A program made the position numbers and the translations under genes. A stretch of DNA of 64,000 nucleotides from CAIZQW01 sp942493055 (GTDB lineage Bacteria; Verrucomicrobiota; Kiritimatiellia; RFP12; UBA1067): the NCBI GenBank assembly GCA_942493055.1, contig OW818680.1, positions 1,860,001 through 1,924,000 of the forward strand, in the 5' to 3' direction. The notes under the pieces are model-generated. The model saw nothing but the letters and a program-made list of their open reading frames with translations. It was not told the origin of the DNA and made no database searches. Below, piece after piece: positions 58,847 to 64,000 of this stretch; within the stretch, counting starts at the first letter, position 1; the number at the start of each line of letters is the position of its first letter.

Positions 58847-59317
58847 TACCACTGTCGACAAGGAAACAGGCTATTCAAGATAGCAAATACTTTTTCGCAA
58901 AGAACGCTATTTGGGTGAAGGACGGCGTGCCTTCGCAAGCCCGTGGATACACGGGAGGCACAGCTCGTCCTTCACCCAGAGTCAGTACGTAACACTCGGG
59001 TGCTTGCGCGAGATAAGCCCCGGCTGTATTCAGCCACTCGCGGGGGCTTTCCGTGCAAGCACCTCTCATAGCGATCTTCGCGAAAAACATTGACGGTTCG
59101 GTCGCTTACGCGTAGCAAAATATTTTTGCACAAAAACAAAAACTACAAGTCATGAATTGGCCACCTATTTTGGAATATTCGCTTTATATTTAACCCTTTG
59201 CCCGTTCATACGCAGCTCATATCCGATATTTAATTTTGCTGTTTTTGCGTAAAATGGTTTTACAGGTTACACCCAGCCCTTTTATTTGTGCCCGTTTTCC
59301 GCTATACTTTATGACCC
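58847..59317. other. 471-bp intergenic stretch with a large branched palindrome
   Basis: No gene seen. It holds the structured element at 58891-59087, AT-rich DNA with TTTTTGC dyads (59122-59137, 59241-59254), and a TATACT 10 to 20 bases upstream of the apgM start that may be its -10 box. Confidence 0.75.
58891..59087. repeat. Large two-armed branched palindrome (197 bp)
   Basis: Outer stem: 58891-58910 pairs with 59068-59087 at 18 of 20 positions (TTTTTCGC with GCGAAAAA, CGCTAT with ATAGCG). Arm 1 (58913-58977): GGGTGAAGGACG with CGTCCTTCACCC, then GTGCC/GGCAC and CCCGTG-GATA-CACGGG. Arm 2 (58999-59063): GGTGCTTGC/GCAAGCACC, AAGCCCC/GGGGCTT, GGCTG-TATT-CAGCC. CGCGAG (59007-59012) can also pair with CTCGCG (59037-59042). 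No ORF. Confidence 0.85.
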
Positions 59318-60505
59318 ATGAATGCAAAGAAATTTCCAACTGTACTCTTTTTAGGCGACGGCATGGCAGATGAGCCTGTGGCAGCACTCGGTCACAAGAC
59401 TCCGCTTCAGGCCGCGAAAACCCCGAACATGGACACCCTTGCCCGCAACGGACGCAGCGGGACCTTGCTGACCTTGCCCGAAGGCTTCTCAACATCGAGC
59501 GATGTGGCCAACATGTCGGTCCTGGGCTGTGACCTCGCAAAAGAGATCTGCGGACGCGGTCCGCTGGAGTGTGCCAGCCAGGGAATCCGTCTCGGCCCCT
59601 CTGACATCGCGTTCCGTGTCAACTTCACCACTGTCGACCCGCAGGGCATCCTGCGTGACTTCTCCGGCGGACACATTGCGCAGCAAGACGCGGTTGAGTC
59701 CATTGCCCTGCTGAATGAAAAATTGGGCACCCCGACGATTCGTTTTTATCCTGGCGTCAGCTACCGCAATTTGCTGATTCTTTCCGGCGAGCAGTACAGC
59801 GCGGATGTCTATTGCGACAAGCCGGATGACAACCACGGCAACCCTGTCTCGGAACATCTTCCCTCGGCAAAGACGGCGGCTGGAGCCTATACTGCCGCCA
59901 CGCTGCGCGAACTGATGGAGAAGGCCTCTGAACTCCTGAAGGGACGCGAAGCCAACACCATCTGGCCCTGGAGCGGCGGCAAGGCGGGAGCGATCCACAA
60001 CATCTGCGCGACGTATGGAATCCGTGCGGCGGTCATCTCTGCCGTGGATGTCATCAACGGACTGGGCGCCTGCATGGGCATGGATGTCATCAAGGTGAAG
60101 GGTGCCACCGGATACATCGACACGAACTACGAAGGCAAGGCGGATGCCGCGCTTCAAGCGTTAAAGGACGGCTATGATTTCGTCTATGTCCATGTGGAAT
60201 CCATGGATGAGGTCTCCCATGCGCAGGACTTAGCCTTGAAGATGAAGACGATTGAAGATTTTGATACGCGCCTGATTGGCCGGGTCATGAAGGGTGCCGG
60301 AGACCGCGTGGCTTATGCCGTATTGCCAGATCACCCTGTGCCGCTCTCAACAGGCAAGCACACGCGCACGCCTGTACCTGTCTCCGTCTGGCAGCCCGGC
60401 AACACGCCGGATGCGGTCCAGACCTTTGATGAGGTTGCCGCGTTGCAAGGCTCGCTCGGACACATGAAGGGCTCAGATCTGATGGATCTACTGCTCGCGC
60501 GGTAA
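59318..60505 (+). CDS. apgM: Cofactor-independent phosphoglycerate mutase, archaeal type (ApgM)
   Basis: 395 residues. Alkaline-phosphatase-superfamily metal motif VLFLGDGMADEP at the N-terminus, TPNMDTLARNGRSG, FSTSSDVANMSVLGCD with the catalytic serine, and YVHVESMDEVSHAQD and LPDHPVPLSTGKHT near the C-terminus. It interconverts 3- and 2-phosphoglycerate in glycolysis. The family is also annotated as a homoserine-kinase-like group, but the layout fits the mutase. Confidence 0.9.
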   Translation: MNAKKFPTVLFLGDGMADEPVAALGHKTPLQAAKTPNMDTLARNGRSGTLLTLPEGFSTSSDVANMSVLGCDLAKEICGRGPLECASQGIRLGPSDIAFRVNFTTVDPQGILRDFSGGHIAQQDAVESIALLNEKLGTPTIRFYPGVSYRNLLILSGEQYSADVYCDKPDDNHGNPVSEHLPSAKTAAGAYTAATLRELMEKASELLKGREANTIWPWSGGKAGAIHNICATYGIRAAVISAVDVINGLGACMGMDVIKVKGATGYIDTNYEGKADAALQALKDGYDFVYVHVESMDEVSHAQDLALKMKTIEDFDTRLIGRVMKGAGDRVAYAVLPDHPVPLSTGKHTRTPVPVSVWQPGNTPDAVQTFDEVAALQGSLGHMKGSDLMDLLLAR

Positions 60506-60518
60506 GTGGCACGATATC

Positions 60519-62498
60519 TTACTCTGAAGCAAAATCGAGAATCCGCCGGATGTTTCCGACTGTCACCGTGATGCGGTCGCTGCCAAAATCTGCATTGAGA
60601 TAGGGACTCTGGAAGGTTGTCTTTGGACGCAGGTCCACAGGGGTATTGTTGATCAGCGGCAACGTGAAACGGTCAATGGCTTTTGCATCGTAGCGTGTGA
60701 CTTCGAGGTGGTTGGTTGCTGATCCAAATTGGTAATCCACCTTGTCAGGCCTGACGTTCAGGCGGCTTGCCAGCACGTCCGCTTTGAATTTTTCGAACGT
60801 TCCATGGCTCGCGATGTCGCCAGCATGGAAAAGCACGCGAGACGTATCAATCGCCTTGTTGATGTTCGCGGGCGTTGCCTTCGTCCGCTTCTCGTCCCAG
60901 ACATATCCGCCATCGAGGAACTTCACCCCGACAAAGGCCTTGTCGTTACTGGCGAAGATCCAGCCCCCCTCCTCCACCTTCTTCAATGCCTTGCCCTCGA
61001 AACTTATACTGATCGCATCCGTGTGGTAGGACCCGAGGGTGGTGCGGCCCAGGGGTGCGATGCGTTGGAGGATGATCACGTTCTCATGCTGCACGCTCCA
61101 GAAGGAGTGTTGCGGACGTCCCCCGCCTCCATGCTCGATCACTGGATACACACCACAGATCTCGGCACGCGTCGGGTCATCAAAGATCATGCCGCACGTG
61201 CGGTTCTGACGAGAGATGCCCGTGTATTTGAGGACCTTGTTGCTGGTCGCCGGATCAATCATCGAGAGCGCAGGATCTTGGAGTGTACTCCCGAGAAGGT
61301 AGTGCGGCGTTCGGTAGGCGTAGTTGACCAAGGCCGAGTCAGCGGCCAGCCGATGCTCGCCTGCCGCCCCCTGCGCAAGTTCCCCGAGGACACGATTGCG
61401 GATCACGAAAGGCGCCGCCGCTGGAAAGACCTGCTTGCGCAGGAGGATCGCCTCTGGAGGCAGTTGATAGCGGCTGGTCTCGATGACGCGGGAGTGGCTG
61501 GAACCCACAGGGCGGCCTTCCACTGCATAGAGCAGGTTCTTGTAGGACTCGAACGCATTGGCACCGGAATAGGCACGGCTTCTTCCTCCGCCGCGGCGGC
61601 CATGAACGGAAATCTGCTCTTCCTCGATGAAGGCAAGATCGAGCAACAGGCCGAAGCGTTTCCGGATGAGCGGATCAGGCGCGAGTTCGTGCAGGTTGAA
61701 CAGGGCCGGCCACGAGTATTTTTGATACGTGTTCGAGCCGACCTCGACCCACAGGCCGCTCCGGGCCCGGCTGCGAGGCCATTCACGGTAGAAGGCTGTG
61801 TAGGCCATTGCATGTTCCGCCGTGGTATGCCCGTCCGCAAGCTTGCGGTCGCGATAGGCGGGGTCGTCTTTCAGTAACGCTGTGACGAGATAATAGCCAG
61901 GGCGCTTGTTGAGGTCGTGGTTCTCCGTGCCGAGCAGCAGGAAGAGATCAGACAGACCGGCGTCGGCGATCTTGCTCTCCGTTCTGACCCAGAGCCAGAG
62001 CGCCTCCTTCATGGCCGCCTCTGTTTCAGGCTTCAGACGGCCAGGGAAGTGCGTGCTCTTCGCGTGGAAGAGACAGAGTGTCCGCACATAATCCGTGACA
62101 GAAAAGAATGTCCAGGGCGCGTTCCCTGGCTCTTCCGGGGTTGGCGCTAAAGCGCTCTTGCTTTTCCGAGTCCTCTCGATGTAATCTTTCGCCTGTTTGA
62201 GCAACCGCGCATTGGCTGCTTCCGTCTTCTCGTTCAGGTAGAGCGCCGCGAGACACCACAGGTTGTCCCCCCAGACGCCGCTGGGCCAGCAGGTCTCTTT
62301 GACGATGGTCTTGCGTAAAACCTCTTCTCGCAGCTTAAGCGAGGCCGCGTGCGTTTCAGCCACCAGCGCCTCAAACGATAGTTTCTGCGCTTCCGCAGCG
62401 CAGAGCTTTACGGACGTGGCGGGCAAGAGCACCAGCGCCATAACCGAAAATAACAGGATTGCACCCCCCCTGTTCCCTTTATTATCTCTCCTTATCAA
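60519..62498 (-). CDS. Large secreted protein, heparinase/toroid-lyase-like
   Basis: 659 residues from a TTG at 62498, chosen because AAAGGGGG lies five bases before it and it yields a full signal peptide (RRDNKGNRGGAILLFSVMALV to LCAA). The N-terminal half is alpha-helical (LKLREEVLRKTIVKETCWPS, DNLWCLAALYLNE, LLLGTENHDLNKRPGYYLVT) and the C-terminal half beta-rich (HENVIILQRIAPLG, VTVGNIRRILDF). This toroid-plus-sandwich order is seen in polysaccharide lyases such as heparinase II types, but I see no decisive catalytic motif. Neighbours are other secreted proteins. Confidence 0.72.
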   Translation of the reverse strand: MIRRDNKGNRGGAILLFSVMALVLLPATSVKLCAAEAQKLSFEALVAETHAASLKLREEVLRKTIVKETCWPSGVWGDNLWCLAALYLNEKTEAANARLLKQAKDYIERTRKSKSALAPTPEEPGNAPWTFFSVTDYVRTLCLFHAKSTHFPGRLKPETEAAMKEALWLWVRTESKIADAGLSDLFLLLGTENHDLNKRPGYYLVTALLKDDPAYRDRKLADGHTTAEHAMAYTAFYREWPRSRARSGLWVEVGSNTYQKYSWPALFNLHELAPDPLIRKRFGLLLDLAFIEEEQISVHGRRGGGRSRAYSGANAFESYKNLLYAVEGRPVGSSHSRVIETSRYQLPPEAILLRKQVFPAAAPFVIRNRVLGELAQGAAGEHRLAADSALVNYAYRTPHYLLGSTLQDPALSMIDPATSNKVLKYTGISRQNRTCGMIFDDPTRAEICGVYPVIEHGGGGRPQHSFWSVQHENVIILQRIAPLGRTTLGSYHTDAISISFEGKALKKVEEGGWIFASNDKAFVGVKFLDGGYVWDEKRTKATPANINKAIDTSRVLFHAGDIASHGTFEKFKADVLASRLNVRPDKVDYQFGSATNHLEVTRYDAKAIDRFTLPLINNTPVDLRPKTTFQSPYLNADFGSDRITVTVGNIRRILDFASE

Positions 62499-62514
62499 GC
62501 AGTCCCCCTTTGAG

Positions 62515-63321
62515 TTATTGGATTGCAACACCGGTGACGAAGAGCATGGCCTCGTGCCGGACAGGATGGGCCCCGAGGTACATGCCCCAGCGGAAGCCTG
62601 TCTCGCCTTCTGGCCGGGGCCAGGAGCCTGTGCCGACCTGCTTGCCATCGAGATAGACCTCGAAATCATGGCCGTTGTCGCGCACGCGGATGTGGAAGGG
62701 CTTGCCTGTCATCTTTTCCGCGATCTTCACTTGCGGCTTCCGGCGGGGATTGAAGAAGACGTCGCCTTCGTCGCTCATGGTGAGCTGCACAGCCCAGTTG
62801 GGGACACCGCCATTCTTGGCCTGGAAGATCGCCGCGCCGTGCGGCTTGACGATGGTGTAGGTGCCGCTCCACTCGTGCCAGGGGCCGCGCTGCCATTTCA
62901 GTTCGCTGAAGGCCTCGACGCGCGCCGCGAGCTTGCGGTCGTTGTGGACATTCTCTTCGTCCTTGAACAGCCGGAAGACCTGGGTGTTGCCATCCTCCTG
63001 ATACCAGCGCGTCCACTTCGCGAAATCCTTGCGCGGGATCACGCTGTTGCCGAGTGTGTGGATGCGGATCTCTTTCGGGACGGGGCGCTGTGCGTACGGG
63101 CCGACTTCGACAGCGTGGTTGTTCACGTTGACGACCGACCCCGTCATGCCCTGGGAGGAACTGCTACCCTTGGCCAGCCTGCCGCCGGCCATGACCTCGG
63201 CGAAGCTCGGGTCGCTTCCCGTCTGCACGTAGAGCGTCTCATTGGACGCGGCTGGGCTCAACAGCGGCATCAGCACGGCTAAGGCAAGGGGGAACAGGAG
63301 TACGTTGGCAACTCTCATCAT
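62515..63321 (-). CDS. Secreted jellyroll (lyase/lectin-like) protein
   Basis: 268 residues with a signal peptide (VANVLLFPLALAVLMPLLSPAAS). Beta-rich: LAARVEAFSELKWQRGPWHE, GTYTIVKPHGAAIFQ, NWAVQLTMSDEGDVFF, KPFHIRVRDNGHDFEVYLDG and FRWGMYLGAHP. This resembles concanavalin-fold polysaccharide lyases or binding proteins (heparin lyase-like or 3-keto-disaccharide hydrolase DUF1080-like). A 16-base gap separates it from the downstream large secreted protein, so they are co-transcribed. Confidence 0.7.
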   Translation of the reverse strand: MMRVANVLLFPLALAVLMPLLSPAASNETLYVQTGSDPSFAEVMAGGRLAKGSSSSQGMTGSVVNVNNHAVEVGPYAQRPVPKEIRIHTLGNSVIPRKDFAKWTRWYQEDGNTQVFRLFKDEENVHNDRKLAARVEAFSELKWQRGPWHEWSGTYTIVKPHGAAIFQAKNGGVPNWAVQLTMSDEGDVFFNPRRKPQVKIAEKMTGKPFHIRVRDNGHDFEVYLDGKQVGTGSWPRPEGETGFRWGMYLGAHPVRHEAMLFVTGVAIQ

Positions 63322-63438
63322 AATCTATACGCTCCTTTTGTTGACTGTTTAAGCGAAACTTGAAACTTGGCAATGCCTTGGTGAAAGCTGGGCACGCGTC
63401 CAATTCGGTCAACCCGTTGAAAATACTTGCCTTCTGAC

Positions 63439-63489
63439 TCCCAACTTGCTGACACTTACTGACACTTTTAAGACTTATTGACACTTCTC
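63439..63489. repeat. Word repeat TTACTGACACTT, second locus
   Basis: CCCAACTTGCTGACACTTACTGACACTT then TTATTGACACTTCTCC: same words as the 28-bp tandem repeat at 2476-2556, degenerate, located in the 210-base gap between two secreted-protein genes. Preceded by GAAACTTGAAACTTGG words like those at 16328-16351. Confidence 0.65.
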
Positions 63490-63531
63490 CAAGTTCTCCT
63501 GCAATTTATTCCCGATCAGCTGGCGGCTGGC

Positions 63532-64000
63532 TTACTCGTAACTGACCTGATAGTCGATGCGTTCAATTGCGTTGAGCATGACGCCCTTGATCTGGTCAAA
63601 GTCTGCGATGCGCACGGCCCAGCGATAGGTACGCGAGCCGTCACCATGTTCGTCGACATAAAAGGCGTTGTTCCAGCCGAGCGGCGCGGGCGGAGTCTGT
63701 ACTTGCGTGATCTTGGCGACGCGGCGGCGGGTGGTGAACGCAGCCGTCACAAAGGTCTCTTCACGGTCATACTGCTCGCCGCACCATGCGCGGAGCGCAT
63801 ACGTGCCGAAGCCCCGGAGCACGAAGAGATCCTTCTCGGCCCACAGCTTCCAGTCTTCAGGCACCTTCATCTTCACCGGCCACCACTGCGCAGGCGCATG
63901 GACTGTTACGGTCTCGCCCGCCACTGCAATTCGCGCTGGGGCTGATTTCGGAGCCGCAGGCACGCGCATCACAAAGGCGGGGTCCCCGAACTGCGTGCGG
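63532..64000 (-). CDS. Probable secreted polysaccharide-active protein (partial, 5' end outside window)
   Basis: Open from the window edge to a stop at 63532 (156 residues visible; frame continues above an internal ATG at 63972). Beta-strand-rich: GETVTVHAPAQWWP, DLFVLRGFGTYALRAW, RTYRWAVRIADFDQIKGV and IERIDYQVSY at the end. This could be the C-terminal sandwich domain of a large lyase or hydrolase. No active-site motif in the visible part. It is upstream of the secreted jellyroll protein on the same strand. Confidence 0.6.
   Translation of the reverse strand, partial: RTQFGDPAFVMRVPAAPKSAPARIAVAGETVTVHAPAQWWPVKMKVPEDWKLWAEKDLFVLRGFGTYALRAWCGEQYDREETFVTAAFTTRRRVAKITQVQTPPAPLGWNNAFYVDEHGDGSRTYRWAVRIADFDQIKGVMLNAIERIDYQVSYE

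Noticed and set aside
58999..59063. Possible tRNA in arm 2 of the branched palindrome
   Set aside because: The stems do not give a cloverleaf: there is no T-loop, no D-loop consensus and no CCA-compatible acceptor end.
60729..61877. 382-codon plus-strand frame opposite the large secreted protein
   Set aside because: No signal peptide or motif, and composition is that of a reverse-frame shadow; the minus-strand gene has a ribosome site, a signal peptide and a domain-like layout.
62260..63282. 339-codon plus-strand frame near the end of the window
   Set aside because: It runs antisense across two secreted-protein genes and their gap, with no recognisable domain.

Overview
The window reads as a chromosome segment of a free-living Gram-negative-type bacterium, most likely in the PVC superphylum (Verrucomicrobiota/Kiritimatiellota-like). 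This placement is an inference. It rests on secreted Tat-type Gfo/Idh/MocA oxidoreductases with TIM-barrel sugar isomerases, a secreted PQQ-like propeller protein, many secreted polysaccharide-active proteins, a DAP-type murE, FabV, and a high load of short intergenic repeats. No tRNA, rRNA or CRISPR array was recognised.

Layout. 1-4.7 kb: a minus-strand set of exported oxidoreductases and TIM-barrel isomerase/lyases, divergent from a PAS-AraC regulator; the content resembles 3-keto-glycoside modules. 4.7-16.3 kb: mostly plus-strand genes (rsmB, PQQ-propeller, a RAYT transposase flanked by REP hairpins and split by a -1 frameshift, a pseudouridine synthase, a lipoprotein, an esterase, aspS, an AGCS symporter, a SOUL-glutathione peroxidase fusion). 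16.3-20 kb: fumarase beta subunit, a DUF212 protein, yggT/yggU-like genes and a degenerate MreB-like protein. 20.1-51.5 kb: every called gene is on the minus strand. This stretch holds gltX, a SWIM protein, an OppD-like ATPase, fabZ-fabF-fabV, a dcw fragment (mraZ-rsmH-ftsL-ftsI-murE), two CBS/CNNM membrane proteins, a LolA-like protein, then the most interesting locus.

That locus, 35.2-47.8 kb, is one tightly packed operon of about 14 genes, most overlapping by 1-16 bases. It encodes two paralogous multi-cluster radical SAM enzymes resembling tetraether/membrane-spanning lipid synthases (Tes/Mss), three FabG-like SDRs, a FabZ-like dehydratase, a ketosynthase plus a truncated ketosynthase-like partner, an acyl carrier protein, a nitroreductase, two membrane proteins (one with a rhodanese domain), and at its end a GH16 hydrolase and a beta-helix protein. 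I read it as a dedicated type II acyl-chain assembly line whose product is remodelled by radical chemistry, i.e. an unusual lipid or polyketide. It has a sigma70-like promoter overlapped by repeated GATGCCA half-sites.

48-64 kb: small membrane protein, chrA-like half transporter and transketolase (minus), then plus-strand mutL, rluD-like, Bax-inhibitor-like, a methyltransferase, GH16-like and alginate-lyase-like secreted proteins, apgM, and finally minus-strand secreted polysaccharide-active proteins running off the window.

Intergenic DNA is rich in palindromes. At five loci (four different sequences) an outer stem encloses two separate hairpin arms; other gaps hold word-like repeats shared between distant sites.
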